Below are positions 27,027 through 35,377 of a DNA stretch of 50,559 nucleotides, piece by piece. The DNA is taken from contig CAZCTC010000058.1 in assembly GCA_964501335.1 (NCBI GenBank), positions 1 to 50,559 on the forward strand. The letters run 5' to 3'. The notes under the pieces were generated by a model. That model did no database searches and had not been told where the DNA came from. It worked only from the letters and a program-made list of their open reading frames with translations. The position numbers were made by a program, and so were the translations under genes. The stretch is from CAZCTC01 sp964501335 (GTDB lineage: Bacteria > Chloroflexota > Anaerolineae > B4-G1 > SLSP01). Within the stretch, counting starts at the first letter, position 1. Each line of letters begins with the position of its first letter.

Positions 27027-27076
27027 CAGTCTCCTCCGGACAACTGCGATATTAGTTCAACTGTTTTTTTGTGTTT

Positions 27077-27109
27077 ATATTTTCTCGCGGCTTCGCTGCG
27101 AGAAAATAT
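27077..27109. repeat. Hairpin upstream of gatB
   Basis: A 15-bp stem ATATTTTCTCGCGGC (27077-27091) pairs with 27095-27109 around TTC, with one G-T position. It looks like a family A hairpin without a tail. Confidence 0.75.
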
Positions 27110-27137
27110 GAAATTAATTCGATCTATACGGCTCATT

Positions 27138-27244
27138 TTTAGCGTCCCGCAACCGGCTTTTGCCCGGTAAAATGCGACGCGCCAGATGGGCAGAGAGAGT
27201 TTTTTGTTTATGTTTTCGCGGGCTTCAGAAAGCCCGCGAAAACA
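27138..27244 (-). repeat. Family A hairpin repeat, copy A8 (reverse)
   Basis: Read on the minus strand: 15-bp hairpin (27230-27244 / 27211-27225), spacer AAACAAAAAACTCTC, then the tail ending GCGGGACGCT. The tail has GCGTC pairing with GACGC and an inner ACCGG/CCGGT stem around AAAA, so it can form a second hairpin. Confidence 0.88.
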
Positions 27245-27295
27245 AGGTTTTTTCTCTACTGTTTTCCGGGTCGGCCGTACAGGTAGAACTCTTTT

Positions 27296-28480
27296 TTATC
27301 CATGGCGTTGGGCGAAACGGGCGATGCGTTCCAGCGCCTGTTCGATTTTTTCGTAGGCGGTGGCGTAGGACATGCGGATGTAGCCCTGACCGGAGGGCCC
27401 GAAGGCGCTGCCGGGCACCGTGGCGACTTTCTCTTCTTGCAGGAGCAGTTCGGCGAATTCGGTATCGTCCATGCCGGTTTTCTGGATGCAGGGGAAGGCA
27501 TAGAAGGCGCCCTGCGGGTTGGTGCAGCTGAGTCCGAGATCGTTCAGGCCTCCGACGATGAGCCGGCGGCGGCGATCATATTCGGCCAGCATTTCCTGGA
27601 CGTAGGGTTCGCCGATTTCCAGGGCTTTGAGGGCGGCCCATTGGGCGGGCGTGGGAGCCGACATGATGAGATACTGGTGGATTTTGCGCATAGCGCCGAC
27701 CAGTTCCCCGGGGCCGGCGATGTAGCCGATCCGCCAGCCGGTCATGGCATAGCCCTTGGAGAAGCCCTGAAGGACGATGGTGCGGGAATACATGCCGGGC
27801 AGGCTGGCGAAGCAGACATGTTCGACGCCATAGACCAGCCGGTCGTAGATTTCATCGGAGATCACGACGAGGTCGTGTTTTTTGACGACGGCGGCGATGG
27901 AGTTGAGCCGTTCGCGGCTCATCACCGTGCCGGTCGGGTTGTTCGGCGAAGCGATCAGGAGGGCCTTGGTTTTTGGAGTGATGGCGGCTTCGAGGGCCTC
28001 TGCGGTGATCTGGAACCCTTCCCGGGCGTAGGTCGGAACGGTGACGGGGCGGGCGCCGAGCAATTGGGCCGTCGGGGTGTAGGCGACGAAGGAGGGTTCG
28101 GGGATGATGATCTCATCGCCGGGATCCAGGATGGCGGCCATGGCCAGGTAGAGGGCTTCGGAGACGCCGACCGTGACCAGGATTTCGCTGGCCGGGTTGT
28201 AGGTCTGATCGTAGAGTTTGTTGACCTGGTTGGCGATGGCCGTGCGCAGTTCCATCAAGCCGGAATTGGAGGTGTAGTGCGTCATTCCCTGCTGGAGGGT
28301 TTCGATGCCTGCTCGAATGATCGGTTCGGGGGTGTTGAAATCGGGTTCTCCGATCCCCAAACTGATGACATTGTCCATGGTGGCCGCGATGTCAAAGAAA
28401 CGACGAATGGGAGAGGGTGGAATATTCTGGACCGTCTCTGAAAGGAAATTGCGCGTGCTCAAACCCGCCTCCGTATCCAT
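27296..28480 (-). CDS. PLP-dependent aminotransferase, class I/II (AspC-like)
   Basis: 394 residues, cytoplasmic fold-type I aminotransferase. Landmarks: IGEPDFNTP, YTSNSGLMELR, N181 in SPNNPTG, D209/Y212 in SDEIYDRL, Schiff-base K242 in GFSKGYAMTGWRIGY, R250, and a late Arg in GYIRMSYA that would bind the substrate carboxylate. This is the aspartate/alanine/aromatic aminotransferase subgroup (I-gamma). It begins 18 bp after the nucleotidyltransferase stop, with AGGAGA before its ATG. Specificity is undetermined; a glutamate-linked transamination fits the neighbouring gdhA. Confidence 0.93.
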   Translation of the reverse strand: MDTEAGLSTRNFLSETVQNIPPSPIRRFFDIAATMDNVISLGIGEPDFNTPEPIIRAGIETLQQGMTHYTSNSGLMELRTAIANQVNKLYDQTYNPASEILVTVGVSEALYLAMAAILDPGDEIIIPEPSFVAYTPTAQLLGARPVTVPTYAREGFQITAEALEAAITPKTKALLIASPNNPTGTVMSRERLNSIAAVVKKHDLVVISDEIYDRLVYGVEHVCFASLPGMYSRTIVLQGFSKGYAMTGWRIGYIAGPGELVGAMRKIHQYLIMSAPTPAQWAALKALEIGEPYVQEMLAEYDRRRRLIVGGLNDLGLSCTNPQGAFYAFPCIQKTGMDDTEFAELLLQEEKVATVPGSAFGPSGQGYIRMSYATAYEKIEQALERIARFAQRHG

Positions 28481-28498
28481 AGATAATTTTCTCCTGAC

Positions 28499-29485
28499 TT
28501 ACTCGTCGATTTCGGAGGAATCGCCCAGATTGAAGCTGTGGAACTCGCCGTCAACCCGGGCCCAGCGACCGATCATAGATTCTTCGAGGAGCGTACCTTC
28601 AACGATGGCTCCTTCATCGACAATAGTATCGCGCAAAATAGCATCGCGGACCTCGGCTTTGGCATGGATGGAGACGTAGGGGCCGATGACGGAGCTTTCT
28701 ACGACCGCTTCGGGATGGATATAGACGGGCGGAATGAGGGCCACGCCCGGCCGAAGGGCTTCCATGCTGTTGTCGTAGCCGTGTTCGAGGATGTAGCGAT
28801 GCGTCTTGAAGGTGGTTTCCGGTTTGCCGGTATCTTCCCAGACTTTTACTTCGCGGACGCGGAAATGGGCGCCCTGTTGGATCATCAAGGTGACGGCATC
28901 GGCCAGATAATATTCGCCTTTGGTCTGGATATCGCGTTCCATCAGTTCGCCGCAGGCGCGGGCCAGCCAGGCGCCGTCGCGGAAATAGTAGAGACCGATG
29001 AGAACGTTGGTATTTTCCATCGAATCGGGTTTTTCGATCAGTTTGGTGGCGAAGCCTTTTTCGTCGAGTTCGACCACACCGAAACGCCGGGGATCGGGTT
29101 CTTGCTTGATGAAGATAATCCCGTCCACGCCGGGTTCGTCGAGATTAGTGAAGTCGGTCTGATCGAAAAGGGTATCGACGAACATCAGGAAGAGCGGTCC
29201 CTGCATATAGTTGCGGGCCAACCAGACCGCATGGGCCTGGCCTTTCATTTCGTCCTGGGGGATGATTTGTGCGGGAATCTGGTAATTTTCCTTGATGTAG
29301 GTTTCGACCTGATTGCCCAGCCAGCCGGTGATGAAGACGTATTCTTCCATTGGAAGATTACGGAAGCGTTCGAGGATATGGGCCAACATTGGTTTTCCGG
29401 CGAGCGGAAGCAGCGGCTTGGGCCGCGTCCAGGTATGCGGACGCATTCGGGTGCCATAACCTGCCATAGGGATAACCAGTTTCAT
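28499..29485 (-). CDS. Sugar-phosphate nucleotidyltransferase with C-terminal left-handed beta-helix
   Basis: 328 residues, cytoplasmic. The N-terminal domain has the pyrophosphorylase loop MAGYGTRMRPHTWTRPKP and an FVDTLFD metal/sugar site, as in glucose-1-phosphate thymidylyl/uridylyl-transferases and archaeal-type GlmU-like enzymes. Residues about 250-315 form hexapeptide repeats (VYIHPEAVVESSVIGPYVSIHAKAEV is the region) ending the protein. It makes an activated nucleotide sugar, and base and sugar cannot be fixed from sequence. AGGAGG precedes the ATG, and it lies between gatA and the aminotransferase in an apparent operon. Confidence 0.9.
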   Translation of the reverse strand: MKLVIPMAGYGTRMRPHTWTRPKPLLPLAGKPMLAHILERFRNLPMEEYVFITGWLGNQVETYIKENYQIPAQIIPQDEMKGQAHAVWLARNYMQGPLFLMFVDTLFDQTDFTNLDEPGVDGIIFIKQEPDPRRFGVVELDEKGFATKLIEKPDSMENTNVLIGLYYFRDGAWLARACGELMERDIQTKGEYYLADAVTLMIQQGAHFRVREVKVWEDTGKPETTFKTHRYILEHGYDNSMEALRPGVALIPPVYIHPEAVVESSVIGPYVSIHAKAEVRDAILRDTIVDEGAIVEGTLLEESMIGRWARVDGEFHSFNLGDSSEIDE

Positions 29486-29518
29486 GAAAGCCTCCTAGCT
29501 TTTCACACTTAAATTCGT

Positions 29519-31018
29519 TCAGTCGTCCACGTCCCCGGTCTCTTCCGGCAGTTCCGGCAGGACCGGGCGACGTTTGTGCCAATCGGTTGCCTGTTCATAG
29601 GCGAAGGCGGCCTGCAAGAGGCGGGCTTCCTGAATTTCGGGGCCGGCCAGTTGCAATCCGATGGGCAAGCCCTGGCTGTCGAAGCCGCAGGGCAGGCTGA
29701 GGGCCGGGATGCCGGCCAGGGCCTGGGAGAGGGTGAAGATATCGGCCAGGTACATTTGCAGCGGGTCGTCGGCCCGTTCGCCGATTTTGAAGGCGGTGAC
29801 GGGGGAGGTCGGCCCGGCGATGATATCGACTTGTTGGAAGGCGGCGTCGAAGTCGTTTTTGATCAGTGTGCGGATCTGTTGGGCTTTGCGGTAGTAAGCG
29901 TCGTAATAGCCGGCGCTCAGGGCGTAGGTGCCCAGCATGATGCGGCGTTTGACTTCGGGGCCGAAGCCTTCTCCACGGGTGCGGTTGTACATCTCATCAA
30001 GGGTGGCGGCCTGAGCGCGGTAGCCATAGCGGACGCCGTCGAAGCGGGCCAGGTTGGCGCTGCATTCGGCCGGAGCGATGAGGTAGTAGACGGCCAGGGC
30101 GGTTTCCCCGTAGGGCAGGCTGATTTCGATCAGTTCGGCGCCCAGATCGGCGCAGGTCTGGAGGGCGGCGCGGACGGCTTTTTCCACGTCGGGCTGGAGG
30201 CCGCCGGCGAAATATTCTTTGGGGACGCCGATGCGCAGTCCTTTGATGGATTTGCCCAGGTCGGCGGTATAGTCGGGGACGGGTTCCGTACGGGTCGTGC
30301 CGTCGCGGGGGTCCTGGCCGGCCATGGAGTTGAGCAGGAGGGCGGCATCGGTGACGTCGCGGGTAAGAGGGCCGGGTTGATCGAGGGAGGAGGCGAAGGC
30401 GACCAGCCCGTAGCGAGAGCAGCGGCCGTAGGTGGGACGGAGCCCGACCAGGTTGCAGAGGGAGGCCGGCTGGCGGACAGAGCCGCCGGTATCGGTGCCC
30501 AGAGCGGCCAGTGCTTCACCGGCGGCGACGGCGGCGGCGCTGCCGCCGCTGGAGCCACCGGGTACCCGTTCCAGATCCCAGGGGTTGCGCGAGGTGAAGA
30601 AGCCGGAGTTTTCGGTGCTGGAGCCCATGGCGAATTCATCGAGGTTGGTTTTGCCCAGGATGACGACGCCGGCGGCCTTGAGCTGAGTGACGACCGTGGC
30701 ATCGAAGGGGGGGGTGTAGCCTTCCAGAATTTTCGAGCCGGCAGTGGTGGGGATGCCCAGCGTCGAGATATTGTCTTTGAGGGCGATGGGGATGCCCAGC
30801 AGGGGCGGCAGCTTTTCGGGATCGCGCCGGCGTTGTTCGTCGGCCTGGCGGGCCTGTTCCAGGGCTTCGTCGGGGGTGAGGGTGAGATAGGCCTGGACGG
30901 CGTTGTCGACGGCGAAGATACGATCCAGCACTGCCTGGGTCAGCTCCACGGACGAGAGTTCGCCGCGGCGCAGCATTTCCAGAGATTCATGAATGGTTAA
31001 ATCGGGTAAATCGCTCAA
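29519..31018 (-). CDS. gatA: Asp-tRNA(Asn)/Glu-tRNA(Gln) amidotransferase subunit A
   Basis: Glutaminase subunit of the transamidosome, 499 residues. The amidase-signature triad is K81 (ALKDN), S156 (GGSSGGS) and nucleophile S180 (DTGGSVRQPA). The C-terminal part (MLGTYALSAGYYDAYYRKAQQIR, GPTSP) is intact. I choose the TTG at 31018 (start SDLPDLTIHESLEML) with AAGGGA ahead of it. The longer frame would start with GTG at 31066, inside the stem of an intergenic hairpin, and would add 16 residues not typical of GatA. It follows gatC and precedes a nucleotidyltransferase gene. Confidence 0.94.
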   Translation of the reverse strand: MSDLPDLTIHESLEMLRRGELSSVELTQAVLDRIFAVDNAVQAYLTLTPDEALEQARQADEQRRRDPEKLPPLLGIPIALKDNISTLGIPTTAGSKILEGYTPPFDATVVTQLKAAGVVILGKTNLDEFAMGSSTENSGFFTSRNPWDLERVPGGSSGGSAAAVAAGEALAALGTDTGGSVRQPASLCNLVGLRPTYGRCSRYGLVAFASSLDQPGPLTRDVTDAALLLNSMAGQDPRDGTTRTEPVPDYTADLGKSIKGLRIGVPKEYFAGGLQPDVEKAVRAALQTCADLGAELIEISLPYGETALAVYYLIAPAECSANLARFDGVRYGYRAQAATLDEMYNRTRGEGFGPEVKRRIMLGTYALSAGYYDAYYRKAQQIRTLIKNDFDAAFQQVDIIAGPTSPVTAFKIGERADDPLQMYLADIFTLSQALAGIPALSLPCGFDSQGLPIGLQLAGPEIQEARLLQAAFAYEQATDWHKRRPVLPELPEETGDVDD

Positions 31019-31065
31019 GGCTGTTCCCTTATTTGCGAAAAGAGTTAAGAGAGTTTTGGGCTTCA

Positions 31066-31096
31066 CTTTTTCGCGCGCCGTCGGCGCGCGAAAAAG
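31066..31096. repeat. Hairpin in the gatC-gatA gap
   Basis: Perfect 15-bp stem CTTTTTCGCGCGCCG (31066-31080) with its complement (31082-31096) around one T. It resembles a family A hairpin without the tail. It sits inside the operon, so it would not be expected to stop transcription completely. Confidence 0.75.
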
Positions 31097-31124
31097 CGGG
31101 TTTTTTCTACGTTTTTACGACCCC

Positions 31125-31409
31125 TTAACGGAGTGCCGGGACGACAAAGCATCCGTCAAAGCTTTCCTGGGCGTTGGCGAGCGCATCTTCCCGGCTTAGC
31201 AAAGAGGCGGGTTCATCGTCGCGCAGGACAGACCGCAGCGGTAAGACCGTGGCGGTCGGAGGGATGGATTCGGTATTCAGGGCCTGCAATTGGGCTGCAT
31301 AATCCAGAATATCGGAAAGCTGTTCCTGGAAGAGGGCTTTTTCGGCGTCGTCCAGGGCCAGGTGGGCCAGCTCGGCAATATGATTAACTTCTGCAAGGGT
31401 TAAGGCCAT
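31125..31409 (-). CDS. gatC: Asp-tRNA(Asn)/Glu-tRNA(Gln) amidotransferase subunit C
   Basis: 94-residue stabilising subunit that wraps the GatA-GatB interface. It shows the family N-terminus LTLAEVNHIAELAHLALDDAEK, the FQEQLSDILDYAAQLQALNTESIPPTATVLPL core, LRDDEP and the C-terminal SFDGCFVVPALR. GGAGGT lies 5 nt before the ATG. It is the first gene of the minus-strand cluster, with a TATAAT box just upstream. Confidence 0.94.
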   Translation of the reverse strand: MALTLAEVNHIAELAHLALDDAEKALFQEQLSDILDYAAQLQALNTESIPPTATVLPLRSVLRDDEPASLLSREDALANAQESFDGCFVVPALR

Positions 31410-31428
31410 AGTCTACCTCCATACCCGA

Positions 31429-31434
31429 ATTATA
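31429..31434 (-). promoter_or_regulatory. -10 box for the gatC operon
   Basis: TATAAT on the minus strand, about 20 nt before the gatC ATG, implying a short leader. A weak -35 (TTTCCC-like) is at about 18 nt. Confidence 0.5.
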
Positions 31435-31477
31435 CCTTCTGAAGCGCAAAACGGGAAACGGACAGAAATTTTTTATT

Positions 31478-31510
31478 CATTTTTCGCCGGCCGCAGGCCG
31501 GCGAAAAATG
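31478..31510. repeat. Perfect hairpin between divergent promoters
   Basis: 15-bp stem CATTTTTCGCCGGCC (31478-31492) with its complement (31496-31510) around GCA, with T-tracts on both outer sides. It lies between the gatC and M50-protease promoters, so it cannot be a terminator of either gene. Confidence 0.8.
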
Positions 31511-31560
31511 ATTTTTTTTCTGGGAATCTCCCGTTTTACGGTAGCGTTTCCTATTCACTA

Positions 31561-31569
31561 TGCTATAAT
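31561..31569 (+). promoter_or_regulatory. Extended -10 box for the M50 protease operon
   Basis: TGCTATAAT is an extended -10. A second possible promoter, TTGACA at 31613-31618 with TAAATT 15 nt later, lies closer to the gene. Confidence 0.45.
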
Positions 31570-31681
31570 CCTTTTCAAGCTTTTGGGCAAGTGAGAGCCT
31601 TCTATGTTTGGGTTGACACCTGACATTGTTTGGTAAATTTGCCTGATTTTGGCTTTAATTTTACGCACCGTGAGGTTTGCG

Positions 31682-32392
31682 ATGAGCAGTTTGCTGGATC
31701 CCGGCGTGCTGTTGGGACGGATTTTGGTGATTTTGCTGGCGATTCCCATTCACGAATGGGCCCATTGTTGGGTGGCCTCTTTGTTGGGCGATGATACGCC
31801 GGGCCATGAGGGGCGGCTGACGTTGAATCCTTTGGCCCATCTGGATCCTTTGGGGACGTTGATGATTCTGGTGTCGGGGTTTGGTTGGGGGCGGGCGGCC
31901 CGGGTCAATCCCTATCGGATGCGGAAGGTGCGCAATCCGCGAGTGGGGATGGCGCTTTCGGCGCTGGCGGGGCCGGTTTCCAATCTGATTCAGGCGGCGA
32001 TCCTGTCGATTCCGCTGCGGTTTTCGGGATGGGTGGAGTTCCTGCCGGCGGGGGTGGCCAGTATTGTCTGGGATATTCTCTTGATGGCCTTTGCCATCAA
32101 CATCGGATTGGCGATGTTCAATTTGTTGCCGATTCCGCCGCTGGACGGTTCGCGGATCCTGGCGGGCGTGGCGTCGCCGCGGGTGGCTGCTTTTATCGAG
32201 AGCCTGGAGCCGATTGCGGTCTATGTTTTTCTGGGGGTGTTGTTTGTCCTGCCGCGGATCGGGATCGATGTGGTAAGCTGGTTGGTGTGGCCGATGGTTA
32301 CGGTTATCGAAGAATTGATGTTAGGCATTGACCTTCCCGGAGGGATCGATTTCCAGGCTATGCCAACCTTTTTCAGCTTTTTTTTACGGTAA
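31682..32392 (+). CDS. Site-2 protease family membrane metalloprotease (M50)
   Basis: 236 residues, polytopic. TM1 carries HExxH as H24-E25-W-A-H28; the third metal ligand D155 is in NLLPIPPLDGSRIL. It belongs to the short SpoIVFB/YwhC-like S2P group without PDZ domains. It would cut substrate helices inside the membrane; the substrate is unknown. The ATG at 31682 with GTGAGG is preferred over an upstream TTG. The downstream HD-domain gene begins with GTG directly after its stop, so the two are translationally coupled. Confidence 0.92.
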   Translation: MSSLLDPGVLLGRILVILLAIPIHEWAHCWVASLLGDDTPGHEGRLTLNPLAHLDPLGTLMILVSGFGWGRAARVNPYRMRKVRNPRVGMALSALAGPVSNLIQAAILSIPLRFSGWVEFLPAGVASIVWDILLMAFAINIGLAMFNLLPIPPLDGSRILAGVASPRVAAFIESLEPIAVYVFLGVLFVLPRIGIDVVSWLVWPMVTVIEELMLGIDLPGGIDFQAMPTFFSFFLR

Positions 32393-32899
32393 GTGGGCCT
32401 GAATCGCGTACGGCATCGGGTCACGCAGTTTTTTCGGACGCTGGGGGCGGCTTTTTTGCCGGTCGATGAGACGGCCGCGGCGCGTTATCTGACATCCAAT
32501 CAGCTGGTTTTATTTCGGCGGATGGCGCGGGCGGAACAGCGTCATGGGATCGCGGTCTGTCAGGCGCTGGAAAGCCAGGGCTATCAGGATCGGGAATTAT
32601 TGACGGCGGCGTTGTTGCACGATGTGGGCAAGGTGGTGGCGCCGCCGTGGTTGTGGGAACGGGTGATGGTGGTGCTGGCGGAATGGTTGTTGCCGGCGCA
32701 GGCGGCGCGGTGGAGCGAGGGGGCACCTCGCGGGCTGCGGCGTGGATTTGTGACGCGGCGGTATCATCCGGCCTGGGGTGCGGAGCTGGCTTTGAAGGCC
32801 GGGGTGAGTGCCCGGGCGGCGGGATGGATTGCCCGGCATAACGATCCACCGGGGGAGGATGCTTTGCTGGCTGCTTTACAGCAGGTGGATGAGTCATAG
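32393..32899 (+). CDS. HD-domain phosphohydrolase-like protein (168 aa)
   Basis: Small cytoplasmic HD-superfamily protein. The metal-binding set is readable as H51 (QRHGIAVCQ), H76-D77 (ALLHDVGKV), H125 (RYHPAWGAEL) and H149-N-D151. Such proteins usually cleave phosphate mono- or diesters, including nucleotides. It starts at GTG with no gap after the S2P stop. Context does not define the substrate. Confidence 0.85.
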   Translation: MGLNRVRHRVTQFFRTLGAAFLPVDETAAARYLTSNQLVLFRRMARAEQRHGIAVCQALESQGYQDRELLTAALLHDVGKVVAPPWLWERVMVVLAEWLLPAQAARWSEGAPRGLRRGFVTRRYHPAWGAELALKAGVSARAAGWIARHNDPPGEDALLAALQQVDES

Positions 32900-32929
32900 C
32901 GGTTTTAGCGGTAGGAAAGGACAACAACG

Positions 32930-33940
32930 ATGAAAGGCGATCGACAGGTTATTGCAATCATCGGATTGGGATGTATCGGCACTTCGTTGGGATTGGCTTT
33001 GCGGGCTTCGGCGGATGCGGAGCATCTGGAGATTATCGGGGTGGATATCGATCCGGGCACGGCGCGCAAGGCGCAAAAGGCCGGGGCGGTGGATCGGGTG
33101 GAGTACAATCTGGATCTGGCGCTGCGCAAAGCCCGGTTGGTCGTGCTGGCGGTTCCGCTGGCGGCTTTACGGGAGACGCTGGAGAGTGTCGGGCATTTGC
33201 TGGAGCCGGATTCCGGGGTGGTGGTGACGGATATTGCGCCGCTCAAGGGACCTGTTCGTGAGTGGGCCGCGGCCAGTCTACCGGCCGGCGTTTATTATGT
33301 AGGGGGGAATCTTTTCCTGGCGCCGGGAGCCGGCGGGTGGGAGCCTCTACATGGTCAGGAGTCGGCGCAGGCGGCTTTGTTGCGGGATGCCATGTATGTG
33401 ATTACGGCCACCCATGAGGAGCATTCCAGCGCGGTTAAGGCGGTGGCCAATCTGGCCCGGGTGATTGGGGCGACGCCGTTGTTTATGGATCCGGTGGAGC
33501 ACGATGCGGTGCAGGCGATGATGCAGGGATTACCGGCTTTATTGAGCACTGCGTTGTTGCAGGCGGCACTGGGGATGCCCGGCTGGGCTGAGATGCGCAA
33601 AGCGGCGGATCGTTCTTTCGCCACGGCCACGGCGGCGGCGGAGGGCGACCCGATTTCACGACGCATGATGATGTTGTTGGGCCGGGAGACGTTGTTGCGC
33701 GGGCTGGCGGCTGTGGAAGCGGAGACGGCGAAGCTGCGAGCCACGTTGGAGACGAGTTCGGCGGAAGAGCTGGAGACGGCCTTCAAGGCGGCGAGTGAGG
33801 CCCGCGGGCAATGGGTGGCGGAGAGCAAGCTGCGGGCCTGGGAAGTTGAGCCGCGGACGATCGATACGAGCCATGCGTTACGGTTGAGTCTGGAAACGTT
33901 GATCGGCGGTTGGGCCGGACGGGGAAATAGTAAAAAGTAG
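32930..33940 (+). CDS. Prephenate/arogenate dehydrogenase family protein (TyrA-like)
   Basis: 336 residues. The N-terminal Rossmann domain has GLGCIGTSLGLAL and acidic D at IIGVDID, favouring NAD. The C-terminal helical dimerisation part carries the TyrA signature VEHDAVQAMMQGLPALLSTAL. In classical TyrA enzymes a His in an HPMAG-type loop after the NAD domain takes part in catalysis; here the equivalent stretch is VGGNLFLAPG with Asn. Activity on prephenate is therefore uncertain and a related oxidation is possible. A long helical C-terminus (SAEELETAFKAASEARG) is unusual. It lies 30 bp after the HD gene, same strand. Confidence 0.8.
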   Translation: MKGDRQVIAIIGLGCIGTSLGLALRASADAEHLEIIGVDIDPGTARKAQKAGAVDRVEYNLDLALRKARLVVLAVPLAALRETLESVGHLLEPDSGVVVTDIAPLKGPVREWAAASLPAGVYYVGGNLFLAPGAGGWEPLHGQESAQAALLRDAMYVITATHEEHSSAVKAVANLARVIGATPLFMDPVEHDAVQAMMQGLPALLSTALLQAALGMPGWAEMRKAADRSFATATAAAEGDPISRRMMMLLGRETLLRGLAAVEAETAKLRATLETSSAEELETAFKAASEARGQWVAESKLRAWEVEPRTIDTSHALRLSLETLIGGWAGRGNSKK

Positions 33941-33950
33941 ACTGTTTGTT

Positions 33951-34059
33951 TTTAACGTCCCGCAAAAGGCTTTTGTTGATTAAAAAGCGACACGCTGGAT
34001 GGAGGGAGAGAGTTTTTTTGTTTATATTTTCGCGCGCATCCGAATGCGCGCGAAAATAT
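33951..34059 (-). repeat. Family A hairpin repeat, copy A11a (reverse)
   Basis: Perfect 16-bp stem 34024-34039 / 34044-34059 (ATATTTTCGCGCGCAT), loop CCGA. The reversed tail begins at 33951 with TTTAACGTCCCGC. Its inner tail stem is CAAAA-GCC-TTTTG instead of the ACCGG/CCGGT of copy A8. Confidence 0.88.
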
Positions 34060-34081
34060 GGATTTTTCTCTGAGAAAGACT

Positions 34082-34140
34082 ATATTTTCGCCTGCCTTCT
34101 GAGGCGGACGAAAATATGAACATAAAATTTTCCCGGATTT
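34082..34140 (+). repeat. Family A hairpin, copy A11b (decaying)
   Basis: Arms 34082-34097 and 34102-34117 around TCTG, with one C-A mismatch and one G-T pair. A short remnant of the tail follows (GAACATAAAA, TTCCC). Confidence 0.7.
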
Positions 34141-34162
34141 CGGGGTTGGATGCGCATCGCTG

Positions 34163-35377
34163 ATGACTGATCGTCGCATTTTGATGATTGCGCCGACGTC
34201 CTTTTTTATGGATTACGGCTGTCATGTTCGGATTTTGGAAGAAGCCCGGGCGCTGCTGGCTCAGGGACTCCAGGTCCGGATAGTTACCTATTACAAGGGA
34301 AACGATTGGCCCGGACTGGATATTGTCCGTTGCGCTCCGACTCCCTGGCATGCTGAGTATGAGGTCGGTTCCTCTCTGCATAAGATCGGCTTCGATGTAT
34401 TGCTCTCCTGGCGTTCTTTGGAAGTAGCGTTGAGCTGGCGGCCCCATTTGATCCACGGGCATATGCACGAAGGTGCTTTGATGGGCTCTGTGTTGGGCCA
34501 GTTGTTGCAAGTGCCGGTGGTTTTCGATTTCCAGGGCAGTATGACCGGCGAGATGCTGGATCACGGCTTTATCAAGAAGAATTCGGTCCCCTATTACTGG
34601 TGGCATCGCCTGGAAGAGCGGATTGTGCAGATGCCCGACGCCATTATTACCAGTACGATCAACAGTGCCGAATTGTTGGGGCAGGTTTTTGAACGCCGCG
34701 ACGGTGTTTCTCCCCTTCCCGACAGCGTGAGTCTGGACTTTTTCTGCCCTGATTGTATTACGCCGGAAGAGCGGGCAGAACGACGGGCGGCGTTGGGAAT
34801 TCCGCCGGATCGTAAGGTGGCGGTTTATTTGGGGCTGCTGACCGATTATCAAGGGGTGCCGCAGTTGTTGCAGGCGGCGGCCCGGCTGCGGTCGCGGGAT
34901 TATCCTCTCTCATTGCTGGTGATGGGGTTTCCCGATGTGGAGCGGTATCGGCAGCAGGCGGAAGCGTTGGGATTGACTCCCCAGGATATTGTTTTTACGG
35001 GCAAAGTTTCCTATGACCAGGCGCCGTCTTATCTGGCCCTGGGGGATCTGGCTGTGGCGCCCAAAATTTCAGCGACCGAAGGTAACGGCAAGATTTTAAA
35101 TTATATGGCGATGGGATTGCCGACCATTGCTTACGATACGCCGGTGGGCCGGGAATATATGGGAAGCCTGGGCATTTATGCTCATCCTCTGGGGGATGCC
35201 AAAGCGCTGGCTGCGGCGATAGCTTTTGTGCTGCGCAATCCGGTGGCGGCGGGAATGTTGGGAGAGAAGCTGCGCGACCGTGCGGCGCGTCATTTTTCCT
35301 GGAAGCGGACGGGGCGGCAATTATTGCGGCTTTATGAGCGTTTGTGGGCAGAGCGTAATCGAGGTGATCGCAGATGA
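34163..35377 (+). CDS. Glycosyltransferase family 4 (GT-B)
   Basis: 404 residues, cytoplasmic or membrane-associated. The N-terminal acceptor domain (MIAPTSFFMDYGCHVRILEEARAL) and C-terminal donor domain (AVYLGLLTDYQGVPQLLQAAARL, IVFTGKVSYDQAPSYLALGDLAVAPK) are both complete. The EX7E-type motif is EGNGKILNYMAMG, as in lipopolysaccharide- and lipid-type GT4 enzymes. It transfers a sugar from a nucleotide or lipid donor; the acceptor is unknown. The ribosome binding site is weak. Its stop overlaps the next gene's start by 4 nt (ATGA), linking it to an L,D-transpeptidase and hence to envelope synthesis. Confidence 0.92.
   Translation: MTDRRILMIAPTSFFMDYGCHVRILEEARALLAQGLQVRIVTYYKGNDWPGLDIVRCAPTPWHAEYEVGSSLHKIGFDVLLSWRSLEVALSWRPHLIHGHMHEGALMGSVLGQLLQVPVVFDFQGSMTGEMLDHGFIKKNSVPYYWWHRLEERIVQMPDAIITSTINSAELLGQVFERRDGVSPLPDSVSLDFFCPDCITPEERAERRAALGIPPDRKVAVYLGLLTDYQGVPQLLQAAARLRSRDYPLSLLVMGFPDVERYRQQAEALGLTPQDIVFTGKVSYDQAPSYLALGDLAVAPKISATEGNGKILNYMAMGLPTIAYDTPVGREYMGSLGIYAHPLGDAKALAAAIAFVLRNPVAAGMLGEKLRDRAARHFSWKRTGRQLLRLYERLWAERNRGDRR

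Noticed and set aside
29576..31000. 474-codon plus-strand frame opposite gatA
   Set aside because: Antisense shadow of a conserved gene.
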